In this document: one piece after another, positions 9,362 through 17,904 of the stretch
Position numbering within the stretch: position 1 is the stretch's first letter
Layout: the number at the start of each line of letters is the position of its first letter
Source of the DNA: Candidatus Schekmanbacteria bacterium
GTDB lineage: Bacteria; CSSED10-310; JACPHN01
Assembly: GCA_016188575.1 (NCBI GenBank)
Contig: JACPHN010000150.1
Span: forward strand, 24,828 to 88,827
Reading direction: 5' to 3'
DNA: 64,000 nt
Notes under the pieces: model-generated
The model's database searches: none
What the model was told of the DNA's origin: nothing
Seen by the model: only the letters and a program-made list of their open reading frames with translations
Program-made: the position numbers and the translations under genes

Positions 9362-10432
9362 ATGAACGATGCAATCCGCGTGTTTCTCGTGGACGATTCT
9401 GCGCTCGTCCGCCGGCTCTTGCGCCGGACGATGGATGAGCAGAGTGATCTCGTCGTTTGCGGCGACGCCGCGGATGGGCGGATGGCCGTCGAGATGATCG
9501 GGCGAAACGTTCCTGACCTTGTCGTGCTCGACGTGGAGATGCCCGTCATGGACGGGATCACCGCGCTCGGCCTCATCAAGAAGCAGCACCCCAAGCTCCC
9601 CGTCATCATGTTCAGCACGCTGACATCGCGCGGCGCCGCGGTGACGATCGAGGCGCTCAGTCGCGGAGCGGCGGACTACGTCACCAAGCCAACTGGAAAG
9701 GCGAGCCTCGAGGAATCGATCGCGGGTATTCGCGACGATCTCATCCCGCGCATCCGCGCGCTGGTTGGCACGGCGCGTAGGGCAGCGAGCCCCGACCGCG
9801 CTGCGGCCGCAGCAGCGATACCCGCACTGCTTCCCAAACGCCGGCTCACGTGTCAGCCCGCGGCGATCGTTGCCATCGGCGTCTCGACCGGAGGCCCCGA
9901 TGTGCTGCGGCAAATTCTTCCCGCCCTGCCGGCGACCTTGGCCGCGCCCGTGGTCGTCGTGCAACACATGCCCAAGATGTTCACAACGCTGCTGGCATCG
10001 AGCCTCGACGCGCGCTGCCCCCTGACCGTCCGCGAGGCGGCCGGTGGGGAAACAGTCGCCGCCGGCTCCGTGTGGATCGCCCCAGGCGGGTTGCATCTCG
10101 AAGTCGAGCGGAAGGATCGGACCGTGCTGTTGAAAACGCACACCGGCCCGCCGGAAAACTCATGTCGCCCCGCTGTCGACGTCTTGTTTCGCTCCGTGGC
10201 CAAGGCCTACGGGGAGCGCGCGCTGGCGGTCGTGTTGACCGGGATGGGCAGCGACGGCGCCAGTGGTGCCACGCACATCTACAACGGCGGTGGCCAGGTC
10301 CTCGTGCAGAACCAGGAGACCAGCGCCGTCTGGGGCATGCCCGGCGCCGTCGTGGAGAAAGGTGTTGCCGACGCCGTGTTGACACCCGCCGAGCTTGGCC
10401 GCGAAATCATCAGACGCGTCGCCGGCGCGTGA
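9362..10432 (+). CDS. cheB: Chemotaxis response regulator protein-glutamate methylesterase CheB
   Basis: The 356-residue protein has a receiver domain (1-120) with the phospho-acceptor Asp in 'LVVLDVEMPVMDG', then a linker and a methylesterase domain. The esterase shows the catalytic serine in 'GVSTGGPDVL', histidine in 'VVVQHMP' and aspartate in 'GMGSDGA'. CheB demethylates or deamidates receptor glutamates during adaptation. GAAGGAA precedes ATG, 14 bases after the receptor stop. It is the only receiver-domain protein co-transcribed with cheA. Confidence 0.95.
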   Translation: MNDAIRVFLVDDSALVRRLLRRTMDEQSDLVVCGDAADGRMAVEMIGRNVPDLVVLDVEMPVMDGITALGLIKKQHPKLPVIMFSTLTSRGAAVTIEALSRGAADYVTKPTGKASLEESIAGIRDDLIPRIRALVGTARRAASPDRAAAAAAIPALLPKRRLTCQPAAIVAIGVSTGGPDVLRQILPALPATLAAPVVVVQHMPKMFTTLLASSLDARCPLTVREAAGGETVAAGSVWIAPGGLHLEVERKDRTVLLKTHTGPPENSCRPAVDVLFRSVAKAYGERALAVVLTGMGSDGASGATHIYNGGGQVLVQNQETSAVWGMPGAVVEKGVADAVLTPAELGREIIRRVAGA

Positions 10433-10448
10433 TCATGGGAGGCGGTCG

Positions 10449-11294
10449 ATGAGCATGCTGCCGCTGTTCAGCGCGTCTGAGGATGCGGCGGCGTTCATTC
10501 GCCGCATCGTGCGCGAGGAAACCGGCGTCAACCTTGGACCGGACAAACAATACCTCATCGACACCCGTCTTCAGCCCATTCTGCGCCAATACGGGCTGGC
10601 TTCGCACGGAGACCTCGTCGGCAAGCTCAGAAACGGCGCCGCCCGTGACGTCCTGCGGCGCGCGGTCATCGAGGCGCTGTTGACCCCGGAGACTTCCTTC
10701 TTCCGCGACCGGCACGTTTTTTCTTACCTCGAGAATCTCCTGCTTCCCAGTGTGATCGCGTCGCGCGCGGCGGAACGACAGCTCCGGATCTGGAGCGCGG
10801 CGTCGTCGAGCGGCCAGGAGATCTACAGCCTGGCCATGCTGCTCGCCGAGAAATTCCCGCAGCTTCGCGGATGGACAGTTTCGCTGCTGGCGACGGACGT
10901 CTCGGAACGGATTCTCGCGTATGCCAGGGCGGGGTGTTATACGCGATTCGAGGCGCAGCGCGGCCTCACGGAAGAGCAGAGGCGCAAGTACCTCATGGAG
11001 CGGGATGGGGACTTCCAGGTGCGCAAGGACTTGCGGCAACTGGTGGATTTCAGGATTCTCAACCTCACCGCGAAATGGCCGCCGCTGCCGCCGATGGACA
11101 TCATCCTGCTGCGCAACGTGCTGATTTACTTCAATGACGAGACGCGGCGGGATATCTTTGCGCAGGCTGCCTGTGCGCTACGGCGCGATGGGGTGTTGAT
11201 CCTGGGCGCCAGCGAGACGATCGTGCGGTCGGAATTCGGGTTCCGCCCGCGCCTGGGCACAGCGCCTGGGGTCTACGAGCGCACGGACGGTTGA
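10449..11294 (+). CDS. cheR: Chemotaxis protein methyltransferase CheR
   Basis: The start is placed at ATG 10449 (MSMLPLFSAS) because GGGAGG lies 6 bases before it; the frame is open 18 codons further but has no comparable site. The 281-residue protein has the all-helical N-domain and the SAM-binding domain with 'RIWSAASSSGQEIYSLAM' and 'DIILLRNVLIYF'. CheR methylates receptor glutamates, opposing CheB. It has no TPR extension. The gene closes the operon and converges with the hybrid kinase on the other strand. Confidence 0.94.
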   Translation: MSMLPLFSASEDAAAFIRRIVREETGVNLGPDKQYLIDTRLQPILRQYGLASHGDLVGKLRNGAARDVLRRAVIEALLTPETSFFRDRHVFSYLENLLLPSVIASRAAERQLRIWSAASSSGQEIYSLAMLLAEKFPQLRGWTVSLLATDVSERILAYARAGCYTRFEAQRGLTEEQRRKYLMERDGDFQVRKDLRQLVDFRILNLTAKWPPLPPMDIILLRNVLIYFNDETRRDIFAQAACALRRDGVLILGASETIVRSEFGFRPRLGTAPGVYERTDG

Positions 11295-11321
11295 GCCGTC
11301 GCGCGCGAGACTCCGAGACCG

Positions 11322-13058
11322 TCACTGCTGCCAGCGGCTGACCAGCTCGCGGAGCTCTTTCGGCGATACGGGTTTGGTCACGAAGTCGTCCATGCCCGCG
11401 GCCAGACACCGCTCGCGATCTTCCGGCAGGGCGTGCGCAGTGAGGGCGATGATAACCGCCCTGCGCCGGGGTTCCCGCGCTCGGATCTGGCGCGTGGCCT
11501 CGTAGCCGTTCAGCACCGGCATCTCGCAGTCCATGAGCACCAGGTCGAAGTCGCCGCTGCCGGCCGCGTCGACGGCCTCCCGGCCATCGGCAGCCATCGC
11601 GACCTGATGTCCGGCTCGCTTCAGAACCGCTGCGACCAGTTCTCGCGACGTTCCGTTGTCTTCGGCGACGAGGATGCGCCACGGCCGCGCCGCGACCTTC
11701 GCGGCAACGCCCGTCGAGGGCGCGGACGGCGCCGCGGCAGCCGCCGGCGGCCGGCGAAAAGGGAGCACTACCGCGAAGGTGCTGCCGGCGTCGGGAAGAC
11801 TGCGCACGGAGATCTCCCCCCCCATGAGCGCGACGAGCTCCCTGGCGATGGCGAGCCCAAGGCCGCTCCCCCCCGCCGGGCGCGGCGCCGCGCCGCATGC
11901 CTGGGCAAACGGCTCGAAGACAGCGGCCTGGTCCGCTTCGCAGATTCCGATTCCCGTGTCGCTGACCGTGAAACGCACCAAGACCTCATCCGCGGCCTCC
12001 GCTTCGAAATCGGTCCGGAGGGTAATCTCTCCCTTGTTCGTGAACTTCACTGCGTTACTCACCAAGTTCGCCAGCACTTGCCGGAGGCGCCCGGGGTCGC
12101 CGAGCACCGTGGCAGGGGCGGGGTAGCCCGCAGATGTCCTGAGCGTGAGCCGCTTGCGGGCCGCCACGGGGCCGTACAGCATCGCGACGCCCTCGACCAC
12201 CTGCGCGGGGTCGAATGGCTCACTCGCTACGGCCAGGCGATGCGCTTCGAGAGCAGAAAGGTCGAGGACATCGTTGAGAATGGACAAGAGGCTCCCGGAA
12301 GACGCCACGATGGCCTCTCCCCAGGCCTGCTGCTCGGCGCGCAGACCGCTTTCGACCAACAGCTCGGCCATCCCCAGCACGCCGTTCATGGGCGTGCGAA
12401 TCTCATGGCTCATGTTGCGCAGGAACGCGCTCTTGGCTCGGGTCGCGGCGTCGGCGGCTTCCTTCGCGCGGGCCAGCTCCTCGGCCTCTCTCTTGCGCTC
12501 GGTGATGTCCTCTTTGAAGCTGATATATCCCAGCACCGTGCCGTCGGCGGCGCAAACGGGGGAGATGGAGGCCATCTCCCAGTAGAGCTCGCCGCTCTTC
12601 TTGCGGTTGAGGAGCTCTCCGCGCCAAACCTGCCCGGCCGACAGGGCGCGCCACATCGCCTCATACACTGCGCGGTCCATCAGGCCGGACTTGAGGATGC
12701 GCGGGTTCTTCCCCACCGCCTCCGCTGCGGAGTAACCTGTGGTCCTGGTGAAGAAAGGGTTGACGTACTCGATGCAGCCGGCGGCATCGGTCATGACAAT
12801 GGAGGCGGCGCCTTGCTCGACGGCCGTCCACAGCTTGGCGCACAGGCTTTCCATGCTCTGACGTGCGGCGACCTGTGCGCGCAGCGACGCGTCGCGCGCC
12901 GCGCGCTGGCTACGCAACACCCGCGTTGCCTCGCGCTCTCCCGAGGCCTCCGAAATGTCGACGACGACGCACGAGTCCGGCGCAGCCGCCGCCGAGCCGG
13001 AGCCATCTGACCCGCCGCCGGCGCTCGTGGTCTCGGAAAAAAAGGATTCTTCACTCAT
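11322..13058 (-). CDS. PAS-containing hybrid histidine kinase with receiver domain
   Basis: The start is at ATG 13058 (MSEESFF), giving 578 residues; the frame is open further upstream but only as an antiphase reading of iscB. A low-complexity Ser/Gly N-terminus is followed by a PAS domain (about 70-190, 'GCIEYVNPFF', 'ITERKREAEE'). Then come a dimerisation domain with 'SHEIRTPMNG', an ATPase with 'NLVSNAVKF', 'DTGIGI' and 'GSGLGLAIA', and a receiver with 'LVLMDCEMPVLNGYE'. The protein is soluble. Its start codon overlaps the iscB stop (ATGA), and the preceding GGAG lies inside the IscB element, so its expression may be tied to the insertion. It converges on the che operon and could take part in its output. 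Confidence 0.9.
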   Translation of the reverse strand: MSEESFFSETTSAGGGSDGSGSAAAAPDSCVVVDISEASGEREATRVLRSQRAARDASLRAQVAARQSMESLCAKLWTAVEQGAASIVMTDAAGCIEYVNPFFTRTTGYSAAEAVGKNPRILKSGLMDRAVYEAMWRALSAGQVWRGELLNRKKSGELYWEMASISPVCAADGTVLGYISFKEDITERKREAEELARAKEAADAATRAKSAFLRNMSHEIRTPMNGVLGMAELLVESGLRAEQQAWGEAIVASSGSLLSILNDVLDLSALEAHRLAVASEPFDPAQVVEGVAMLYGPVAARKRLTLRTSAGYPAPATVLGDPGRLRQVLANLVSNAVKFTNKGEITLRTDFEAEAADEVLVRFTVSDTGIGICEADQAAVFEPFAQACGAAPRPAGGSGLGLAIARELVALMGGEISVRSLPDAGSTFAVVLPFRRPPAAAAAPSAPSTGVAAKVAARPWRILVAEDNGTSRELVAAVLKRAGHQVAMAADGREAVDAAGSGDFDLVLMDCEMPVLNGYEATRQIRAREPRRRAVIIALTAHALPEDRERCLAAGMDDFVTKPVSPKELRELVSRWQQ

Positions 13059-14395
13059 CGGGTCTCCGGCGCGGAAACCTCGGCATTCATGCCGGGGAGG
13101 AAGCGCCTCTTTCCTTGGTTGTAGGTGTAGCCGTCGGCTCGTTGGAGCAGGCGGCAGTGTTTGTGCGAAATGCCCTGGACAGTACCAGCGACCGTTTGGA
13201 TGTTGAAGCTGCCCGTAGCACGTATCGCAACGCGCCCAACGTACGTGCCGACTTTTTTGCCTTGTGATACAACCGCGCGGACCAAATCGCCGGTTGCAAA
13301 ACCGTGTACACGCTTCTGCCGCATCAAATAGCCGCGCGGAAAGCCAAACTTGTCGACGCGCGTTCGCTGATAGCTGCCACGGCCACTGGCCTTGATCGCC
13401 AGTACGGGCTGCTGCCAACCCACGACGCGCTCGACCTCGCCCACGCAGACTGCGTCTAGCACGTGCGCCTTCGGGATACCGAATCGTGTGCGGTTCCACT
13501 TGGTTCGGCCGCCGCTACCGACCTGGAGGTCCAGGCCGGTGCTTGCGAGCGCTTGCCAGAGAACACGCCGTGTGACATTGACCGCGGCCGCGGTTGCCAG
13601 CGGCGCTTTCGCGGTCGCGAGAACATGCGCCAGTCGCTTGCTGTCGCGTTTGAGGAGCTCGCGGACGTCGTGACTGCCCTTGCGTTCGTTACACGGCCGA
13701 CAGGCGAGCGTGAGGTTGCACGCCCGATCGCTGCCACCACGTGACTTCGGCACGATGTGCTCGATCTGTAGCGGTACGTTTTCGGCGTCGCAATAAGCAC
13801 AGTGCCGACCCCACTTTTCGAGCAGGTACTCGCGCAGCTCGTAGCCGGCGAGCTCGCCTTGCTGGTACTCGACACCCGCGATCTCTGGGTTCTGCATCGC
13901 CTGGGTATCGAAGCGCACGGTTTCGACGGACACGGCGCTGATCGGGCAAAGCTTTCGATAGCGTCCAACCCAGGCCAGCACGTTGTCGAGCCGGCAGCGA
14001 AGACTTGGTGGCAACCATCCCTCGCGCCGGCGCCGGTTGTTGAATCGCGGTGCTCGATAGCGCAGGTTGGTCGACCGCCGGCGCCGGCGATAGTTGCTCC
14101 GCTGCTCGACGTGCTTGCGCACGACCTCACCCCGGTGCTCGATCTCGGCCAGATGCAGAACATGTTGCGTGCTACCGTCCTCACGGGCGAGCGCCACCCC
14201 GGTCGTCTTGGCCCCCGGATCGAGTTTCAGTCGCACCGGCTCTACCACGCTGTCCTCGAGGACGCGATCGACCAGGCGGATCGTAAACGGGTGCAGGCGA
14301 TGCACCCGTGCCCGGCCCGCCGCGAGCAGCTTGCGCGCTCGCTTCTCCGTGCACGGCATCAGCGGCCGTTTGCGCCTGTCTAACACGAAAACCAT
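13055..14395 (-). CDS. iscB: IscB RNA-guided endonuclease (RuvC/HNH, Cas9 ancestor), intact
   Basis: The start is ATG 14395 (MVFVLDRRKRPLMP), giving 446 residues, normal for IscB. The N-terminal PLMP motif (11-14) is present. RuvC-I has Asp59 in 'LKLDPGAKTTG'. An arginine-rich bridge helix covers about 103-125, and RuvC-II has Glu158 in 'SVETVRFD'. The HNH domain spans about 195-240 with His213 in 'IEHIVPKSRGG', Asn227, and zinc cysteines (C199/C202-like pair and C232/C235). RuvC-III has 'HVLDA' (His311, Asp314). All expected catalytic residues are visible. The C-terminal part binds omega-RNA and the target-adjacent motif. Its stop codon is formed by the ATGA start of the next gene. It is expected to use the RNA encoded just upstream. 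Confidence 0.93.
   Translation of the reverse strand: MVFVLDRRKRPLMPCTEKRARKLLAAGRARVHRLHPFTIRLVDRVLEDSVVEPVRLKLDPGAKTTGVALAREDGSTQHVLHLAEIEHRGEVVRKHVEQRSNYRRRRRSTNLRYRAPRFNNRRRREGWLPPSLRCRLDNVLAWVGRYRKLCPISAVSVETVRFDTQAMQNPEIAGVEYQQGELAGYELREYLLEKWGRHCAYCDAENVPLQIEHIVPKSRGGSDRACNLTLACRPCNERKGSHDVRELLKRDSKRLAHVLATAKAPLATAAAVNVTRRVLWQALASTGLDLQVGSGGRTKWNRTRFGIPKAHVLDAVCVGEVERVVGWQQPVLAIKASGRGSYQRTRVDKFGFPRGYLMRQKRVHGFATGDLVRAVVSQGKKVGTYVGRVAIRATGSFNIQTVAGTVQGISHKHCRLLQRADGYTYNQGKRRFLPGMNAEVSAPETR
13056..13067 (-). promoter_or_regulatory. GGAG ribosome site in the IscB element end plus ATGA stop/start overlap
   Basis: On the minus strand GGAG (13067-13064) is followed by five bases and ATG (13058-13056), and the iscB stop TGA is read from the same ATGA. 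The GGAG is inside sequence shared with the second element copy. Confidence 0.6.
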
Positions 14396-14720
14396 CGTTA
14401 CATCCAATGCCTCCGAAGAGGCCCCCACAAAGGGCTCGTGACGCCGCCAAGCTGGCTTGCTCGACGGTCTCCCCTCGACCCTGTTGGACAGCAGCCCTGT
14501 GTGCACGCTCGTTTCGGACCGACCCTACGGCTTGTCTGCAACGCGCACTTACAGAATCCGAGGCTGAGGAAGCACCTCGGAGTGTTACTTTTGCTCTGTG
14601 TCCAACGTAGATGTTTCAACGATTGCCAATCTCAACAACTTGGTCTGGTCAACATGCAAGCCTCGCGGCTTGCGACCTTCCTCCGGAGCAAGCTCCGGCC
14701 TTCAGGCCGGGGTAGTTGAC
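13062..14720 (-). mobile_element. IscB-type (IS200/IS605-related) element, copy 1, intact
   Basis: The borders come from comparing two copies in the window. The left end begins GTCAACTACCCCGG (minus strand from 14720) and the right end finishes in GCGCCGGAGAC (to 13062), beyond which the flanks differ apart from a shared GATGA. The element is 1,659 bases and holds a ~325-base RNA-coding leader followed by iscB. No Y1 transposase tnpA is inside, so it would need TnpA in trans to move. Element-type IscB units are the ancestors of Cas9 and work as RNA-guided nucleases. Insertion is between the hsdM remnant side and the hybrid kinase start. Confidence 0.8.
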
Positions 14721-14736
14721 CATAGCGGTCATCCAT
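14396..14736 (-). ncRNA. Omega-RNA region of IscB copy 1 with 5' guide
   Basis: The 325 bases before iscB are non-coding and about 85-90% identical to the leader of the second copy at 54798-55121, far more conserved than a spacer should be. Several hairpins are visible: GGCC-TGAA-GGCC then CCGGAGC-TT-GCTCCGG at the left end, a stem at 14656-14673, CCGAGG/CCTCGG in the middle, and a UUCG-capped stem at 14409-14422 just before the ATG. In IscB systems the guide is the host sequence directly 5' of the element end, here the minus-strand bases 14736-14721 (atggatgaccgctatg). RNA ends are estimates. Confidence 0.75.
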
Positions 14737-15102
14737 CTCCATCGTGCACGTCATGAATGGAGGTCCAGACTGCCACGACAGGAGCAGTAGGCTTGCCCAT
14801 GCGGGCTGTGAGGGTGTGCCACGTTGCCCGGGCCAACACGGTGCTGCACCTGACTGCCTACAGCGTCCGCTCATCCCTCCCTCCCGCTTCCGGCAGCAGG
14901 TGAGCTTCGACGTTCTACGCACGCGTGTTCGCGGCTCTCTGGCGGCGATCCTATCGCGTGGCGGACAGGCTGTCAATCTCGAGCCGCCGGTACGCCTCGA
15001 GGAATCGATCGAGGTTGCCTCGCACAACGTCCCCTGGTCCTTTCGGCGCTCTGCAATCTGTGCAAGACCGAAGCAGACCGTTCCTGGAAAGTCGGAGCAG
15101 GA
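14721..15102. other. Gene-free junction between the IscB element and the hsdM remnant
   Basis: These 382 bases hold no convincing gene. On the minus strand a short frame (about 14955-15050) ends in 'LDRFLEAYRRLEIDSL' followed by a stop; it looks like the tail of a lost gene, but I do not recognise it. The region adjoins the point where hsdM homology breaks off, so it is probably degraded accessory DNA. Confidence 0.5.
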
Positions 15103-15465
15103 GTCGAAGTCGAGCTGCTCGAGCACCTCGCGCATGTTCGGCGAGAAGCCCGCGAGGTAATTGCGGAGGTTCGCGGCGAGGTGAGGCGCGTCGCCGAGCA
15201 GTGCGTCGAAGTCGTGGAGCGAGGTGTTGTAGAAGGCGTAGCCCGACGCCTTCCGGAGTTGCGGCTCGCGGTTCTGGAGGCCCAATGCCTGGAGCTTGGC
15301 GTTCACCTCGCGCACCTTGGTACGCGTCGGCTCGCGGACGCAGTCGATGCGGCGGAGCACCGTGAATGGCAGGATGACGTCCTGGTACTTACCGCGCTTG
15401 AAGTGGTCGCGAATGAGGTCGGCGACCGACCAGATGAAGGTGACCTTCTCGGCGAAGTTCCCCAT
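15103..15465 (-). pseudogene. hsdM: Type I restriction-modification methylase HsdM, N-terminal remnant
   Basis: From ATG 15465 the first 121 residues match the HsdM N-terminal helical domain ('FIWSVADLIRDHFKR', 'DVILPFTVLRRID', 'NLRNYLAGFSPNM'). After 'LEQLDFD' the similarity stops abruptly; the frame runs on into unrelated residues, and the catalytic methylase domain (NPPY) is absent. A whole HsdM has roughly 500 residues, so about three quarters is missing. No hsdS or hsdR is nearby. It is co-directional with, and 3' of, nothing functional here; it marks a former restriction locus next to the IscB insertion. Confidence 0.75.
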
Positions 15466-15612
15466 GGGCGCCTTCTCTCAGCTCTCCGCGCCGGTCGAGC
15501 TCGCCGTCGAGGTGCTCTTGATATCACGGGACCGGTGCGGATGTCTACCGGTGCGGCGCGCAGTGCTCCACTTACGGCCGAATAGTCGGTGGTATCAGGA
15601 AGACGGCGCCCC

Positions 15613-17904
15613 CTACTCCTCCAGGCGAAAGCGCGCGGCGGACTCTCGCAAGCCCCGAGCCATGTCGCTGACGAGCTGCGCAGATGCGGCAACCTCGGCC
15701 ACCTGCCCGCGCATGTCGCCACTGATGTTGGCGATACGCTCGATGTCGCCCGCGACCTGGCTCGACGTGGTGGCCATCTCCTCGGCCGCGGCAGCGTTTT
15801 GCTCGGCAACCTCGCTCACGTTGCCGATCGCGGCAACCAGCATCTGCGCCGAGGAGCTGATCTGGCCCGCGGCATCAGAGATGGCGTCGAGCTGCGTCTG
15901 CACCGCCTCGGCGGCCTGCAGGATCTCGCCGAGCGACTGACCGGCGCGGCGCGCGCCGCTCACTCCGTGGTCGACCTCGCTCAGGACGTTGTCCATTGCG
16001 GCCAGCACATCCGCCACGGAGGAGAGCGTGCCGCGGATGATGCCGGCGACGTCACCCGCCTCGGACGCGGACTTCCTGGCAAGATTGCGGACCTCGCCGG
16101 CAACGACGGCGAAGCCTCTGCCGTACTGCCCCGCCCGGGCCGCCTCGATGGCGGCATTGAGCGCCAGCATGTTGGTTTGCGAGGCGATGTCGTCTATGGT
16201 TTCGACAATCTGGCCGACGCGGGCGGTGTGCGCGCTCATCGCCTTGATGTGTTGCGCGGCCTTGTCGACGCTGCTGCGGATGGCATCGAGCCGCTGCATG
16301 TTGCTGTGCACCATTGCCGCGCCGGCGCGGGCGAGCTCTGCTGCGGCCGTCGCGTTCGCCGCGCTGGAACGTACGCTGCGCACCACCTGCTGGACAACAG
16401 CGTCAATCTCACCGGTGAGCTCGGAAAGATCGTGAATGGACGCCGTTTGCACGTAGGTGCCCTTGGCGACACTATGGATGGCGAGCGACAGTTGCTCTAC
16501 CGACACCGCCGATTGCCCGAGGTTGCGGGATTGCTGGCCCATGGCGGCATCCGCCTGCACGGCGGTGCCTGCCAACTGCACCGCCGCAACCTGCAGGGCA
16601 TGGGCATTCCGGGTGAGCTGTGCCGCCAACTGGTGCAGATTTCTCGTCATCTCCTGAAACGCTCGACCGAGAGCATCGCGGGTGTTTTGGGGAGCGACGT
16701 CCACCGTGAGGTCGCCGCCGGCAATTTGCGCGGCGGCCTCCGCCATCGCGCCGAGATAGCGCGTCATGCGCGCCAGCGCCTGCCCCAGAGCATCGTCTTG
16801 CGAGCGCGATTGGACGGCCACGGCCACATCGCCTCGGGCCACGTCGTCGGCGATCGCCGCCATCGCGTCGAGGTACTCATGCATGCGGGCGAAGGCATTT
16901 CCAAGCGCGTCGCGATCCGAGCACGGCCGCGTTTTCGCCGAAAGATCGCCGTGGGCGATGCGATCCGCGGCCACGGCCATCGCCTCGAGGTATGCGGCCA
17001 TGCGCTGAAAGGAGTGCCCCAGGACATCATGTTCCGAACGCGGCTGCAGCTCCACGCGCAAGTCCCCGGTTGAAATGCGCTCGGCCGCCGCCGCCGCTTG
17101 CCGCATGTACGCCACCAGCCCCCGAAAGGCGCCCGCAACGTTCGCGAATTCGATGCCGCCGCGCAAGCGGATGTCGTGGTCAAAACGGCCGTCGCTCAGG
17201 ATCCGCGCGTCCTGTTGCAAGCTGTTGAGCGGGCGCAGCACCGCGAGGGTGATGCCGGCAAAAGCCAATGCGACAAAGGCCGCCGCACTGCCGACCACCA
17301 CCCCGAGCAGATTCAGAAAAGCGGCCCGCCGGTCCAGGTGCCGGCTGCTTTGATCGATCAGCGCTTCGACGAGCCCCAATGCGATGCGCTCACCGGCGCT
17401 GTCCCTGGCCAGGATCGGGTAGACGAACCCGTACCACTCTCCGTATTCGTCCGCGTACTCCACGCGGTGTGCGGAGGCGAGCTGCAAAAAGTCGTCGCCG
17501 AGGTGCTCGACGGCCGCGTGATGAGCCGCCGTGGCCGCAAAGAAAGGGTAGCCGACGCCCGTGGAGCTGTCGTCAACCCAGTAATAGAAGAAACTGTTCT
17601 CGCGGTAGTAGATCCCCAGCCACGCCAGGCCTCCCACGGTGACACATTGGTGCAGTACCGCCTTGACCGCGTTGTAGTCCGCCGTGTCGAGGTCAAGCGG
17701 AGCGCGGACGCGGCGCAGCGCGCTCTGATCGACCTCTTGAGCGGCCAGTCGCGCCGCCGCGAAGAGCCGTGCGTCGAGGTCGCGTCGCCATTGCTCGTCG
17801 TCATATTCGTACACGCGATATCCCGCGACGCTCACGGTGGCCACGCATAGTAGCACCAGCGGCGGCATGACCTTGGCTACGAGGGGCAGGCGGAGGCGAC
17901 TCAT
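15613..17904 (-). CDS. Methyl-accepting chemotaxis protein with tandem HAMP domains
   Basis: The start is ATG 17904 ([11 protein letters not shown]), giving 763 residues. One membrane helix (about 10-30), a periplasmic sensing region (30-205) and a second helix (about 212-235) come first. A first HAMP domain follows ('[20 protein letters not shown]'). Four further HAMP-like units of about 45 residues then repeat, each with 'I..GDL.V....S..D.LG.AF..M..YL'. The signalling tip is '[21 protein letters not shown]'. Poly-HAMP chains relay or gate signals in large receptors. The start overlaps the stop of the NHL-repeat gene by one base (TAATG), so the two are co-translated. Confidence 0.9.
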   Translation of the reverse strand: MSRLRLPLVAKVMPPLVLLCVATVSVAGYRVYEYDDEQWRRDLDARLFAAARLAAQEVDQSALRRVRAPLDLDTADYNAVKAVLHQCVTVGGLAWLGIYYRENSFFYYWVDDSSTGVGYPFFAATAAHHAAVEHLGDDFLQLASAHRVEYADEYGEWYGFVYPILARDSAGERIALGLVEALIDQSSRHLDRRAAFLNLLGVVVGSAAAFVALAFAGITLAVLRPLNSLQQDARILSDGRFDHDIRLRGGIEFANVAGAFRGLVAYMRQAAAAAERISTGDLRVELQPRSEHDVLGHSFQRMAAYLEAMAVAADRIAHGDLSAKTRPCSDRDALGNAFARMHEYLDAMAAIADDVARGDVAVAVQSRSQDDALGQALARMTRYLGAMAEAAAQIAGGDLTVDVAPQNTRDALGRAFQEMTRNLHQLAAQLTRNAHALQVAAVQLAGTAVQADAAMGQQSRNLGQSAVSVEQLSLAIHSVAKGTYVQTASIHDLSELTGEIDAVVQQVVRSVRSSAANATAAAELARAGAAMVHSNMQRLDAIRSSVDKAAQHIKAMSAHTARVGQIVETIDDIASQTNMLALNAAIEAARAGQYGRGFAVVAGEVRNLARKSASEAGDVAGIIRGTLSSVADVLAAMDNVLSEVDHGVSGARRAGQSLGEILQAAEAVQTQLDAISDAAGQISSSAQMLVAAIGNVSEVAEQNAAAAEEMATTSSQVAGDIERIANISGDMRGQVAEVAASAQLVSDMARGLRESAARFRLEE

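Noticed and set aside
13059..13499. N-terminal extension of the hybrid kinase
   Set aside because: It is an out-of-frame reading of the iscB 3' end; the ATGA overlap at 13058 is the natural start.
14740..14810. Short peptide frame beside the IscB left end (MGKPTAPVV...)
   Set aside because: About 22 codons, no ribosome site and no similarity I can recognise.
15589..17073. Long open frame on the plus strand opposite the poly-HAMP receptor
   Set aside because: High GC keeps antisense frames open; its residues are rich in Arg, His and Gly with no domain, and the minus strand encodes a clear receptor.
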